Below, piece after piece: positions 53,518 to 62,246 of a stretch of DNA of 64,000 bases. Made by a program: the position numbers and the translations under genes. Position 1 is the stretch's first letter, and each line of letters opens with the position of its first letter. The notes beneath the pieces are model-generated. The model saw nothing but the letters and a program-made list of their open reading frames with translations, searched no databases and had not been told where the DNA came from. The stretch comes from Vibrio ponticus (GTDB lineage Bacteria > Pseudomonadota > Gammaproteobacteria > Enterobacterales > Vibrionaceae). The stretch covers positions 372,001 to 436,000 of the forward strand of contig NZ_AP019658.1 in assembly GCF_009938225.1 (NCBI RefSeq), given 5' to 3'.

Positions 53518-53592
53518 GGCACTACTAAATTTAATTCAATATAACTCCCCCTTTTATTGGATTTGTTTAGTCAGGTTAGTAGTGCCTTTTTT
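53518..53592 (+). terminator. Long-loop terminator after the PTS genes
   Basis: GGCACTACTAA at 53518-53528 pairs perfectly (11 bp) with TTAGTAGTGCC, followed by seven T residues ending near 53592. The loop is about 50 bases. It separates the PTS genes from the hydrolase gene and may set lower expression downstream. Confidence 0.78.
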
Positions 53593-53666
53593 TATAAGAA
53601 TTATATTTCCTCACGAATTTTTACATCTATTTCCTACAAGGTAATTAGATGTAATAAGGCTAATAC

Positions 53667-54707
53667 ATGAATAATGGTCAAATCTTAGAACAAATGAAGC
53701 GAGTATACAGCTGGCAGCGAGATAATCGCACCCGCTTTGTTACTCGTAGTACTGGCAAAAAACGCTTTTTAAAAGCGACTGATTGGGAACGTGGTGTATT
53801 TTGGTTATCGGTTGCGCAGGCATGGCAAGCGACTAAAGATAATGAGTACTTGGACGGTTTACTCGATTTTACGCTGAATACGGGCTTCCGCCCTGGTCCT
53901 CTACCACGCTTTGCTGATGATCATGTTTGTATGCAAGCGTACTTACCGCTCTATCCTCTGTTTGATATGCCAGAAGCAGTCGAATACGCAACAAAAGCTT
54001 TGGATATTATGGTCGATGAACCAAAGCCGGGTCGCGAAGATTGGTGGTGGTGTGATTCATTGTTTATGGCACCGCCAGTTTTTGCCGGTCTGACGGTTGC
54101 AACCGGTGATGACAAGTACCTTAACTATATGGATAAAGCATGGTGGGATGCGGTTGACAATCTATTTGATGCCGAAACCAATCTTTACTACCGCGACAAA
54201 CGTTATATCCCAAATGCAGAAGGGACAGAACTACGAGAAGCGAATGGCGAAAAAGTATTTTGGAGCCGCGGTATTGGTTGGGTTTTAGCTGCTGTGCCAC
54301 GAATTTTAGCTCACATGCCATCGGATTATCCAACGCGTCAACGTTACCTTGACATGTACTGTGCTTTGGCTGCTGAAGTAATTAAGTATCAGCAAGCGGA
54401 TGGTTTCTGGCGTACTAGTCTACTTGACCCAGAAAGTTTCCCTGCTCCGGAGAGTAGTGCGACATCACTGTTCTGCTACGGCTTAGCATGGGGTATTGAA
54501 CAAGGGCACCTAGACCGAGAGACTTACTTGCCAGTAGTAAATAAAGCATGGGCTGCGTTGGAAGGTTGTATTCATGAAAATGGCATGATTGGTTGGGTTC
54601 AGCTACCGGCCTTTAACCCTCGTGATGTTGAGTTTGAACACAATATTGATTATGGCGCAGGTGCTTTCTTACTTGCCGCAACAGCTATGTTAGCGCTGAC
54701 AGAATAA
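53667..54707 (+). CDS. Unsaturated glucuronyl hydrolase-like protein, GH88/GH105 type
   Basis: 346 residues without a signal peptide. An (alpha/alpha)6-barrel protein with the two expected acidic residues: Asp84/Asp85 (FADDHVCMQAYL) and Asp130 (EDWWWCDSLFMAPP). Both correspond to Asp88 and Asp143/149 of YteR and UGL. WSRGIGWVLAAV near 190 is the third conserved element. It hydrates the enol ether of the unsaturated uronate and so splits the imported disaccharide. Sequence style (WWWCD, length) is closer to GH105, but the context (PL8, PTS, isomerase, KduD) points to GAG disaccharides. AAGG site before ATG 53667. Confidence 0.9.
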   Translation: MNNGQILEQMKRVYSWQRDNRTRFVTRSTGKKRFLKATDWERGVFWLSVAQAWQATKDNEYLDGLLDFTLNTGFRPGPLPRFADDHVCMQAYLPLYPLFDMPEAVEYATKALDIMVDEPKPGREDWWWCDSLFMAPPVFAGLTVATGDDKYLNYMDKAWWDAVDNLFDAETNLYYRDKRYIPNAEGTELREANGEKVFWSRGIGWVLAAVPRILAHMPSDYPTRQRYLDMYCALAAEVIKYQQADGFWRTSLLDPESFPAPESSATSLFCYGLAWGIEQGHLDRETYLPVVNKAWAALEGCIHENGMIGWVQLPAFNPRDVEFEHNIDYGAGAFLLAATAMLALTE

Positions 54708-54774
54708 TCGCTCCTCAACTTTGGCTGGCCGCCACGAAGTTAATGGATATAGCAAAAAATTAGGATGGTTATAT

Positions 54775-55497
54775 ATGAGTAAATTAGTTTACGTAACAGC
54801 ACTTTTACTAGGTAGCAGCCTAGCAACAAATGTTTATGCTTCTGCAGACAGTGAGTATCTAATTGAGTATTCTGCTCAGTCACCAGTTATCGACGGGAAC
54901 CCAACGGATACCGCTTGGGATGATGCAAATACCTTAACCCAGTTTAGCTTTCCGTGGCGCAGTCAACTTGCACCTGCAACAGAGTTTAAAGCGCTGTGGA
55001 ACGCAGATGGTCTGTTTTTTCGCTACCGTGTAAGTGACGAAAATATTGCGATTGGTACAGACCCAAAGCGCGCCATTTTAGATTCTGACCGTGTCGAGAT
55101 GTTTTTAGCTAAAGATAAGCAGCTAACGACTTATTACACGATGGAAATTGATCCGAAGGCTAGGGTGTTTAGTGCGAAGGCTTCTTATGATTCAGAAAAC
55201 AAAAAAATTGGTCAATTAGATAGCACTTGGACATGGCCAGGATTAGAAACTCAAGCAACAATCGTTGACGGTGGATATATCGTTGAAACCAAGATTCCAT
55301 TTATGACATTGACCTCACTTGGGCTTTGGCAAGACGAGCAGCAAACCGAACTAAATTGTGCATTGATGCGCGCCGAATTCACGCAACAAGCAGACGGTAA
55401 GTTGGATATGGGCTGGATGACTTGGATAGATCCAAATACACCTAAGCCGAACTTCCATAACCCTTATACTTTTGGACTGTGTAAATTAGTGAAATAG
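54775..55497 (+). CDS. Periplasmic CBM9-like carbohydrate-binding protein
   Basis: 240 residues from ATG 54775 (AGGA site; a longer frame to 54721 is unlikely). A good signal peptide (LVYVTALLLGSSLATNVYA) is followed by a beta-sandwich with the CBM9-like pattern PVIDGNPTDTAWDDA and then FKALWNADGLFFRYRVSDE and SDRVEMFLAKD. No catalytic residues stand out. It may bind oligosaccharides in the periplasm or help deliver them to the PTS. It lies 68 bp after the hydrolase gene. Such single-domain secreted CBM9-like proteins occur in other glycan loci, but a function is not established. Confidence 0.8.
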   Translation: MSKLVYVTALLLGSSLATNVYASADSEYLIEYSAQSPVIDGNPTDTAWDDANTLTQFSFPWRSQLAPATEFKALWNADGLFFRYRVSDENIAIGTDPKRAILDSDRVEMFLAKDKQLTTYYTMEIDPKARVFSAKASYDSENKKIGQLDSTWTWPGLETQATIVDGGYIVETKIPFMTLTSLGLWQDEQQTELNCALMRAEFTQQADGKLDMGWMTWIDPNTPKPNFHNPYTFGLCKLVK

Positions 55498-55549
55498 AAT
55501 AGTCCCTGCTTATTTAAAGACACATAAAACAAATTAATCGAGAACAAAA

Positions 55550-56191
55550 ATGAAAATTGCTCTAACTATGGAAAATAGCCAAGCGGCTAAAAATGAAATT
55601 ATTCTAAAAGAACTTCAATATGTAGCTGCGCAAAGTGGCGACGAAGTATTTAACGTTGGTATGTGTGACGCAGAAGACCATCACCTAACTTACATCCACT
55701 TAGGTATTCAAACTTCTATCTTGTTGGCGGCTAAGGCGGTTGATTTTGTATTCACAGGTTGTGGTACAGGTCAGGGTGCTTTGATTGCATGTAACGCTCA
55801 TTCAAACGTGGTTTGTGGTTACGCGATAGAGCCTTCTGATGCATTCCTATTTACACAAATCAATAACGGCAACGCATTGTCATTAGCGTATGCGAAAAAC
55901 TTCGGTTGGGCAGCAGAACTGAATGTGCGTGGAATTTTTGAAAAAGTCATGATGTCTGGTTGCGAACGTGGCCAAGGCTACCCAGTTGAACGTGCGGTAC
56001 CTCAACAACAAAACGTTGCGATCCTGAATGATGTTAAACGTGCGGTTGCTAAAGATTACCTAGCAAGTTTAAAAGCGATCGATGTTGAATTAGTACGCAC
56101 AGCTTGTCGCGGTGAACGTTTCCAGAAATGTCTATTTGAAAATAGCCAAGTAGATGAAATCTCGGATTTCGTTCGTGAAATCTTGAACTAA
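55550..56191 (+). CDS. RpiB/LacA/LacB family sugar isomerase, candidate DhuI-type uronate isomerase
   Basis: 213 residues. The RpiB-type active-site loop appears as FTGCGTGQGALIACNAH with Cys71 in the position of the catalytic Cys of RpiB, and a family-type Rossmann start (MKIALTMENSQAAKN). It is longer at the C-terminus than RpiB (about 150), with a Cys-rich end (VRTACRGERFQKCLF). In streptococci an RpiB/LacAB-like isomerase, DhuI, converts the unsaturated uronate product DHU to the DhuD/KduD substrate. Here it sits between the hydrolase and KduD genes, with no KduI in view, so it probably fills that step (inference). Confidence 0.82.
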   Translation: MKIALTMENSQAAKNEIILKELQYVAAQSGDEVFNVGMCDAEDHHLTYIHLGIQTSILLAAKAVDFVFTGCGTGQGALIACNAHSNVVCGYAIEPSDAFLFTQINNGNALSLAYAKNFGWAAELNVRGIFEKVMMSGCERGQGYPVERAVPQQQNVAILNDVKRAVAKDYLASLKAIDVELVRTACRGERFQKCLFENSQVDEISDFVREILN

Positions 56192-56214
56192 TCAGCGTCA
56201 GTACTTTAAAAGAC

Positions 56215-56239
56215 AAGACCAATCAATTTGATTGGTCTT
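56215..56239 (+). terminator. Hairpin between isomerase and DUF2264 genes
   Basis: AAGACCAATC / GATTGGTCTT, 10-bp perfect stem with a 5-base loop, followed by TGTGTTTC. It lies 23 bp after the isomerase stop and 48 bp before the next ATG. Confidence 0.72.
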
Positions 56240-56287
56240 TGTGTTTCTATACGGTGTGCTTTTTTAGGCGCGCTATCCGGAGGCGAA

Positions 56288-57775
56288 ATGACAAAATTTA
56301 TTCAAGCATCAGAACGCCCATATATCCCATGTGAGCATCCTGATTTAAACCAGTATTTACAGCTTTTCAAACAGAACCTTATTCGTTGTAAGCTCAAGCG
56401 TCGCGATTTTGTTGATTTGGATGAGCAGATTATTGCTGTTTTTAAACAAAACACAGAGCTAAAAGTACAATGTGAATCTCTGGTTGATTATGTCGCCGAA
56501 GCTTTTGAACATTATGCGGTATGGGATTACAGTCATGCCTATTATCCTGGGGTATCAAGTCAGCAGACCGCTCGATTAGACGCTATGGAGGGCAGCAGTC
56601 GTGTGCTCCCAACGCTTGCTGCGTGGTTGCATGCCAATCCCAATACTGCTTTGAAAAGTTCGACACTAAGTGAAGCACAATTCAATTTGGTTGATTGGAT
56701 TAAGTGCGCGTTTCTTGCGGGCACCAACCCTCATCATTCTGGTTATTGGGGAAATATCGAAGACTATGATCAAAGGATCTGTGAAAGTGCTGACTTGGCA
56801 TTAGCATTATGGCTAAGTAAAGAGCAAGTATGGCAAACATTGGCTTCGGATGAGCAACAACAGATCGTTACTTGGTTTACTCAAGTCAATCATGTTGAAA
56901 CCGTGGACAATAATTGGCACCTTTTTCCACTAACGGTTCAATTGGTAATGAAAGATTTGACCGGTGAAGATCATGTTGAGCATCATCGTTACGCACGCGT
57001 GAAAGAGTTTTTTGTTGGTGATGGTTGGTTTCGCGATGGGGCAAAAGGCAATTATGATTATTACAATGCTTGGGGTTTTCACTATTCACTTTATTGGTTA
57101 GCGCAAGTTGACCCTGAGTTTGATCCACATTTTATTCGCCATAGCTTAAGAACGTTTAGCGACAAATATCGTTACTTTTTTACCCCGCAAGGCTTCCCTT
57201 TATTTGGGCGCAGTGCGTGTTATCGTTTATCTGCTACCGCCCCTTTAATTGCCACTCTTGATGTGTGTGGCGCCAATGTACCCAACGAATATCTCGGGCA
57301 GTTTAAACGCGCGTTCAAAACCAACCTCAGCTACTTTATCTCCAATGGGGCACTACAAAAAGGACGTCCGACTCAAGGCTTGTTTGCCGATGATATTCGT
57401 CTTACAGACAACTATAGTGGTCCGGCAAGCAGCTTTTGGTCTTTAAGAGCACTAAACATCGCCTTATTCTGTGGTGACAGAATTGGCTTATGGGAAGCGA
57501 AGGAGCAGCCGTTAGAAATCGAAAAAGAGAGTTTTATGTTCTCTTTAAATGGTCCCAATATGTTGGTGGTTGGGATTCAAGAAACGCAAGAAGTGAATGT
57601 GATCTTTAAGAATGATTATATTAAGGAGCAAACGCCGCAATCGAGAAAACTTGCGTCACAATCGAGACTTAAAAAGTGGCAGGAGAGGTTGGTTGGTCGT
57701 GCAGAGCGACCGAAAAACAATCTATTACGCAAAGGTGTCACAAGCTATAGTTCGAAGCTATTTCATTTCTTCTAG
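56288..57775 (+). CDS. DUF2264 protein, probable (alpha/alpha)-barrel glycan enzyme
   Basis: 495 residues from ATG 56288, which follows a clear GGAGG; the longer frame from 56228 does not. No signal peptide. Aromatic and acidic motifs typical of alpha/alpha barrel glycoside enzymes: WDYSHAYYPGV, NNWHLFPLTVQLV, YDYYNAWGFHYSLYW and GFPLFGRSACYR. The pattern fits the DUF2264 family, some members of which have been assigned to a glucuronidase family (GH154, from memory). In this locus it may remove uronate from products the GH88/GH105-type enzyme cannot treat. Function inferred. Confidence 0.8.
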   Translation: MTKFIQASERPYIPCEHPDLNQYLQLFKQNLIRCKLKRRDFVDLDEQIIAVFKQNTELKVQCESLVDYVAEAFEHYAVWDYSHAYYPGVSSQQTARLDAMEGSSRVLPTLAAWLHANPNTALKSSTLSEAQFNLVDWIKCAFLAGTNPHHSGYWGNIEDYDQRICESADLALALWLSKEQVWQTLASDEQQQIVTWFTQVNHVETVDNNWHLFPLTVQLVMKDLTGEDHVEHHRYARVKEFFVGDGWFRDGAKGNYDYYNAWGFHYSLYWLAQVDPEFDPHFIRHSLRTFSDKYRYFFTPQGFPLFGRSACYRLSATAPLIATLDVCGANVPNEYLGQFKRAFKTNLSYFISNGALQKGRPTQGLFADDIRLTDNYSGPASSFWSLRALNIALFCGDRIGLWEAKEQPLEIEKESFMFSLNGPNMLVVGIQETQEVNVIFKNDYIKEQTPQSRKLASQSRLKKWQERLVGRAERPKNNLLRKGVTSYSSKLFHFF

Positions 57776-57801
57776 CTATTGATTAGATGCTCGGTTGTTT
57801 T

Positions 57802-57852
57802 GCAACTAGATACTCCATTTTGGCTTCTAAACAGTAATGGAGATCTAGTTGC
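57802..57852. terminator. Strong hairpin between DUF2264 gene and kdgR
   Basis: Arms 57802-57819 and 57836-57852 pair over 17 bp with a single bulged A. It separates the convergent ends of the DUF2264 gene (+) and kdgR (-) and should stop transcription both ways, although T-tracts are short. Confidence 0.7.
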
Positions 57853-57867
57853 TCGACTCGCGCTAAT

Positions 57868-58650
57868 CTACTGGTTTTCTGAGTGATAGCCTAATTGCTC
57901 TGATATCCGATTTGCGGCGGTTTGCAGTAGCTCAACATAGTAAGAAAGGCGTTCTTCATCGAAACGAATGGTTGGAAAAGAGATTGAAAGACCAGCAATC
58001 ACCTGTCCAAATCGATCATAGACAGGGGCAGCAATGCAGCGCAAGCCAGGCTCTTGTTCTTCATTATCCTGTCCATATCCCTGTTCTCTGACAAGGATCA
58101 ACTCTTCGATCAGTTGGTCGACGTTCTCCAGCGTTTTATCCGTGTGTTTGACAAAAGTAACATCGGCGAGCGCTTGCTTCACAAAATCAGTTTCACGCTC
58201 TGCCAGCAATACCTTGCCAATCGCTGTGCTGTATAGCGGATTGCGGCGTCCAATTCGAGATTGCATGCTTAGGTTATAGCCTGAATCGATTTTGTGGATA
58301 TAGATAATACCATCTTCATCCAACGCACCAAGGTGAAGAGCTTCATTGGTTTGCTCAGCGATAATGCGCATCTGTTTATCGGCAATAGCAATGAGATCGA
58401 CGTATTCCAGCGATTTCGCACCAAGCTCAAACAGTTTCAAGGTTAAGCTGTATTTATCCGCTTCACCTTCTTGAGCGACATAGCCCAACATTTTCATTGT
58501 TTGTAGGAAGCGGTATGTGGTTGCTTTAGACATCATCAAGCGTTGAGAAAGCTCAGAGACACCGATGTCTTTTTGCTCCCCAAGAGCTTGAAGAATGCTG
58601 AATACCTTCATTACCGAAGAGACGGCTTCTGGCTGAGTGGCCTTTTCCAT
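57868..58650 (-). CDS. kdgR: KdgR, IclR family regulator of uronate catabolism
   Basis: 260 residues. N-terminal IclR winged helix (SSVMKVFSILQALGEQKDIG, SQRLMMSKATTYRFLQTMK) and effector domain with LHLGALDEDGIIYIHKIDS, SRIGRRNPLYSTAIGKVLLA and EQGYGQDNEEQEPGLRCIA. These stretches are nearly identical to enteric KdgR as I remember it. KdgR represses pectin/uronate genes and is released by KDG, the product of the pathway here. Divergent from kduD across two boxes matching the KdgR consensus, so it most likely controls kduD and itself. Confidence 0.93.
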   Translation of the reverse strand: MEKATQPEAVSSVMKVFSILQALGEQKDIGVSELSQRLMMSKATTYRFLQTMKMLGYVAQEGEADKYSLTLKLFELGAKSLEYVDLIAIADKQMRIIAEQTNEALHLGALDEDGIIYIHKIDSGYNLSMQSRIGRRNPLYSTAIGKVLLAERETDFVKQALADVTFVKHTDKTLENVDQLIEELILVREQGYGQDNEEQEPGLRCIAAPVYDRFGQVIAGLSISFPTIRFDEERLSYYVELLQTAANRISEQLGYHSENQ

Positions 58651-58744
58651 TGTTCACCTTGTGCATGTTGGGACATGTTGAATTGGGTTCATTATACATA
58701 GCACGCTTAGTGCCGCTACTAATTTAAATTGCGACTCAATAAAA

Positions 58745-58759
58745 TTGAAACGATGTTTT
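58745..58759. promoter_or_regulatory. KdgR-type operator 1
   Basis: TTGAAACGATGTTTT, matching the KdgR box pattern (TGAAA...TTTCA-like). It is an exact 15-bp copy of operator 2, centred 53 bp away, which is five helical turns and would place two dimers on the same face of DNA. Confidence 0.75.
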
Positions 58760-58784
58760 GTTTTTGTTAGGTGGTTTTGTGATG

Positions 58785-58827
58785 CGTACAGTTATTTTTG
58801 AAACGATGTTTTAAAAATAACTGTACG
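58785..58827. promoter_or_regulatory. 43-bp near-perfect palindrome containing KdgR-type operator 2
   Basis: Arms of 20 bp (58785-58804 and 58808-58827) around GAT, with a single mismatch. The centre (58798-58812) is TTGAAACGATGTTTT, identical to operator 1. The arms read CGTACAGTTATTTTT outward. It lies about 90 bp before the kduD ATG. It may be an extended operator, and in RNA it could form a long hairpin in the kduD leader. Confidence 0.75.
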
Positions 58828-58916
58828 GCTTTTCATATTGTTGTTATTTTGCCTGAACAGAGTGAAATTTGTGCTGAAAACCTTTCAGCACTTAATGCAG
58901 TTTTTAAGGAATAGAT

Positions 58917-59678
58917 ATGATTCTTAATTCGTTCAATCTTCAAGGTAAAGTGGCTATCGTAACTGGTTGTGATACTGGTTTAGGTCAAGGTATGGCGCTG
59001 GGTTTGGCTAATGCTGGCTGTGATATTGTTGGTGTAAACATCGTTGAGCCAACGGAGACGATTGCACTTATCGAGCAAACTGGACGTAAGTTTGTTGATG
59101 TTCGTGCTAACTTGATGAAGCTTGATGATATCCCTGCAATTGTTGATCGTGCAGTGACAGAGTTTGGACGTATCGATATTCTGGTGAACAATGCAGGTAT
59201 CATTCGTCGCAACGATGCGATTGATTTCTCAGAGCAAGATTGGGATGACGTAATGAACATCAACGTTAAGTCGGTGTTCTTCCTATCTCAAGCAGTGGCA
59301 AAACAGTTTATTGCTCAAGGTCAGGGCGGTAAGATCATTAACATCGCATCAATGTTATCGTTCCAAGGTGGTATTCGCGTTCCTTCATACACCACATCAA
59401 AGAGCGGTGTGATGGGTGTTACACGTCTAATGGCGAACGAGTGGGCTAAGCACAACATTAATGTTAATGCGATTGCACCTGGCTACATGGCAACCAATAA
59501 CACGGCTGCACTGCGCGCTGATGAAACTCGCAACAAGGAAATCCTTGACCGTATTCCTGCAGGTCGCTGGGGCGAGCCTTCTGACTTGGCTGGTCCTTGT
59601 GTATTCCTAGCATCTAATGCTTCTGATTACATTAATGGTTACACCATTGCAGTGGATGGCGGTTGGTTGTCTCGTTAA
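58917..59678 (+). CDS. kduD: 2-dehydro-3-deoxy-D-gluconate 5-dehydrogenase KduD
   Basis: 253 residues, short-chain dehydrogenase fold. Nucleotide motif TGCDTGLGQGMALGL near 16-30, NNAG at 91-94, and the catalytic Ser145, Tyr158, Lys162 (IASMLSFQGG, SYTTSKSG). The end DYINGYTIAVDGGWLSR and the long central part are close to E. coli KduD from memory. It reduces the 5-keto-uronate intermediate to KDG. KduI is absent here, and the RpiB-like isomerase probably supplies the substrate. Controlled by the KdgR-type boxes upstream. TTTAAGGAA site before ATG. Confidence 0.95.
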   Translation: MILNSFNLQGKVAIVTGCDTGLGQGMALGLANAGCDIVGVNIVEPTETIALIEQTGRKFVDVRANLMKLDDIPAIVDRAVTEFGRIDILVNNAGIIRRNDAIDFSEQDWDDVMNINVKSVFFLSQAVAKQFIAQGQGGKIINIASMLSFQGGIRVPSYTTSKSGVMGVTRLMANEWAKHNINVNAIAPGYMATNNTAALRADETRNKEILDRIPAGRWGEPSDLAGPCVFLASNASDYINGYTIAVDGGWLSR

Positions 59679-59707
59679 TCGAGTAGCAATCACGAAGGTC
59701 CATAAAG

Positions 59708-60247
59708 GTGGGTATTTTCTCTGAGCCGTTTTCGATAGCACAATTATTTGGCTTGTTAAGCTTTGCTCTAGGCTTATCCACCTTTTACCAAAAAGATGAC
59801 CGCCGCTTAAAAATTGTAATGCTGACTCTCAATCTTAATCATTTGATTCATTACTTATTGATGGGGTCATCAGTTTCAGCATTAAGCTCACTTCTTTCGG
59901 CTTTTCGAACAGCGACGGCAATCTATCTCACTCCTCAATGGCTCTCACCGAAATGGGCTGCTGCCTTTTTTGTTATTGCTAGCACGCTTTTTGGTCTTAG
60001 TATTGCCGACTCGATATGGGATTTATGGCCGATACTTGGCACAGCAATTGGTTCCTATGCGGTATTTATGCTGCAAGGTATCAAGATGCGTTTGGCGTTT
60101 TTGGTCGGTGCCAGTTGTTGGCTCATCAACAATATTATGCTGGGATCGATAGGAGGGACGTTGCTGGAGTTAAGTGCGATATCAGTCAATTTGTTTACCA
60201 TTACTCGTTTGATTCGAGATCAGAAACGAATGATGGTGGAGAGTTGA
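59708..60247 (+). CDS. YgjV-like inner membrane protein
   Basis: 179 residues from GTG 59708. Five or six membrane segments (IAQLFGLLSFALGLSTFY; MLTLNLNHLIHYLLMGSSVS; WAAAFFVIASTLFGLSI; and a C-terminal pair) with a charged loop, the profile of the YgjV family. Enteric YgjV lies near hexuronate genes, which suits its place 29 bp after kduD, and co-transcription is likely. The function is unknown; a transport or uronate-linked role is only suggested by context. Confidence 0.85.
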   Translation: MGIFSEPFSIAQLFGLLSFALGLSTFYQKDDRRLKIVMLTLNLNHLIHYLLMGSSVSALSSLLSAFRTATAIYLTPQWLSPKWAAAFFVIASTLFGLSIADSIWDLWPILGTAIGSYAVFMLQGIKMRLAFLVGASCWLINNIMLGSIGGTLLELSAISVNLFTITRLIRDQKRMMVES

Positions 60248-60295
60248 ATTTGAACAGTTGTCTGTCACTTTTTCGAGTTCGAAGCGTGTTAAGAA

Positions 60296-60332
60296 ACAAG
60301 CCCATCTAAGCAAGATACTTGTATGGGCTTGT
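60296..60332. terminator. Terminator between YgjV-like gene and DEAD helicase
   Basis: ACAAGCCCAT / ATGGGCTTGT, 10-bp perfect stem with a 17-base loop, followed by GTTT on the plus strand. Convergent genes end on both sides. Confidence 0.82.
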
Positions 60333-60343
60333 GTTTAATACTG

Positions 60344-61576
60344 TTATGCTTTTCTTGGTTTCTTCGCTTGGAACTGTTTAATACTCTTCTTACTATTGGT
60401 GCGACGGTTGGCTTTTTTATCGCGAGGTGCGCGTTTGCTTGCGCCACTTGACGGTTTATCGGTCACCGGAAATTCTGCCATCTCCACCAGTGGTAAAGCT
60501 CGCTGGGTCAACTCTCTTATCGCATTGAGCGCCGCGGTTTCCCCGTGACACACTAAAGAAATTGCCACGCCTTGTTTACCAGCACGAGCAGTACGACCGA
60601 CACGGTGAACATACACTTCGGCATAACTTGGTAGCTCAAAGTTGATCACCGCTGGCAACTCATCAATATGAATGCCACGTGCAAGTAAATCGGTGGCAAT
60701 CAGTACGCGCGCTTTGCCAGATTTGAACTGCTCCAACGCTTCTTCGCGCTCTTGTTGCGTTTTGTTGCCATGCAAACACGTTGTTTGAATGCCCGCCTTA
60801 GTCAACTTCTTACTAAGGCTATCAGCATTCTCTTTAGCGCCGATGAACACCAATACCTGTGACCAATGGTTTTGTTCAAGAAGGTGAATTAGAGCCTTAG
60901 TCTTGCTGCCTTTGTTAACCAGATAAAGGGTTTCTGCGATGTCTTGGTTAGTGCTGTTTGCTTGGTGCGCGGCAACTTCGATAGGTTGGAACATCAATTG
61001 CGAGGCTTTCTGTTTTAGCTCGGTTGAGAAAGTGGCAGAAAACATAGCGGTTTGACGTTTGGCAGAAATTTGACCAACAATATTTTGTACATCATGCCAA
61101 AAGCCCATATCAAGTAGGCGGTCTGCTTCATCCAGAACTAAACGAGTAATACGTGCTGCGTTTAGTGCTTCGTCTGCCAATAGATCAATCATGCGCCCAG
61201 TTGTGGCAACGATAATCTGCGGATTACTAGCGAGCGCTTGTTTCTGTTGTTCTTTATCAACGCCACCTGTTAGGCATACAGTGTTTAGCTGAAGTTTACT
61301 CGCGATAGCGTCAATCGCACTGGCTACTTGGGTGGCGAGTTCTCGAGTTGGCACCAGAACAAGGGATTGCTGCTGCAGGTTATCTTCTAAAAGCTGCTGA
61401 ATCAGCGGTAAACCATAAGCCAGTGTTTTTCCGCTGCCTGTATTGGCTAAGGCGAGCAAATCTTTACCCGCAACAAGTTGAGGGATGGCGAGTGTTTGAA
61501 TCTCGGTTGGACTCTTAATGTCATTAGGCAGTGCAGTAATAATATCAGCACTAAGAGTAAGAGATGAAAATGACAT
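60344..61576 (-). CDS. DEAD-box RNA helicase (RhlE/SrmB-like)
   Basis: 410 residues from ATG 61576. Q motif PTEIQTLAIPQ, motif I ANTGSGKT, Ia PTRELA, II DEAD, III SAT, and VI HRVGRTARAG are all present in order, followed by a basic, Lys-Arg-rich tail (from about 375). It unwinds RNA, in ribosome assembly or mRNA decay. The tail probably binds RNA. The exact subfamily is not clear from motifs alone. It is unrelated to the carbohydrate genes around it. Confidence 0.93.
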   Translation of the reverse strand: MSFSSLTLSADIITALPNDIKSPTEIQTLAIPQLVAGKDLLALANTGSGKTLAYGLPLIQQLLEDNLQQQSLVLVPTRELATQVASAIDAIASKLQLNTVCLTGGVDKEQQKQALASNPQIIVATTGRMIDLLADEALNAARITRLVLDEADRLLDMGFWHDVQNIVGQISAKRQTAMFSATFSTELKQKASQLMFQPIEVAAHQANSTNQDIAETLYLVNKGSKTKALIHLLEQNHWSQVLVFIGAKENADSLSKKLTKAGIQTTCLHGNKTQQEREEALEQFKSGKARVLIATDLLARGIHIDELPAVINFELPSYAEVYVHRVGRTARAGKQGVAISLVCHGETAALNAIRELTQRALPLVEMAEFPVTDKPSSGASKRAPRDKKANRRTNSKKSIKQFQAKKPRKA

Positions 61577-61906
61577 AATAGGTTTACCTTTAGGTTGAAA
61601 GCAGTCGTGCAGCATTGAGCAGGCGCGCACTTTAGCATAGAGGGTATATCTATCTGAACAAGTATTTATTCGTTGTTGGGTAACTTACTGAACAACGATT
61701 TATCCCGATGGAGACTCATTGAGTGACTTGGTGTTTTAGAGCGGCTGTGATTGGGGATGCGATCGACATGAGTAAACAAGTTGTTAGTAACCAGAGATGA
61801 TCTCAGTGGCTTTTACACAGTAATTAAAATGAGGGATTTGTTTTCTGTTTGTGGTTATATTCTGACAAACGAACAAAATTTGTGATATTTTGCTCATTAA
61901 TTGATT

Positions 61907-62139
61907 GTTTAAACGTTTGCATAAGTTGTAATTGCGACAAAGATCGCTTTTAGACACTAGCAATGTGTGTACTATCCGCGCCGCGTCGGATTGGGCTAAT
62001 GGATGCTCGGCTCAATTTGGTAAAGTGAATAAAATGTAACTAAATCGGATGGTTACCTATTCTTTGCTATTCCAGACCACTCTCTACACAGCAATACCCA
62101 ACAGAAATCGAGCTATGAGACTGTCTTGGGTGGTTTTTT
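61907..62139 (+). ncRNA. Possible small transcript or leader with PurR-like box and terminator
   Basis: In the 670-bp gap 61577-62246: a LacI/PurR-like box GTTTAAACGTTTGC at 61907-61920 (revcomp GCAAACGTTT fits the PurR core), a TACTAT -10-like element near 61971 and a terminator at 62096-62139 (ACCCAA...CAG / CTG...TTGGGT then TTTTTT). Together they would define an RNA of about 150 bases ending before the maturase gene. No frame longer than a few codons is inside. Elements seen by eye; a real transcript is not shown. Confidence 0.35.
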
Positions 62140-62246
62140 GCTATCCAAAATCCGCTGCTGTGTTAAGCATTATTACGCCGCCGTGCATTGAGTTAAGGCG
62201 GTATGCATCGAGACTTATTGCTTGATGCATTTTTGTGGTTTTAAAG

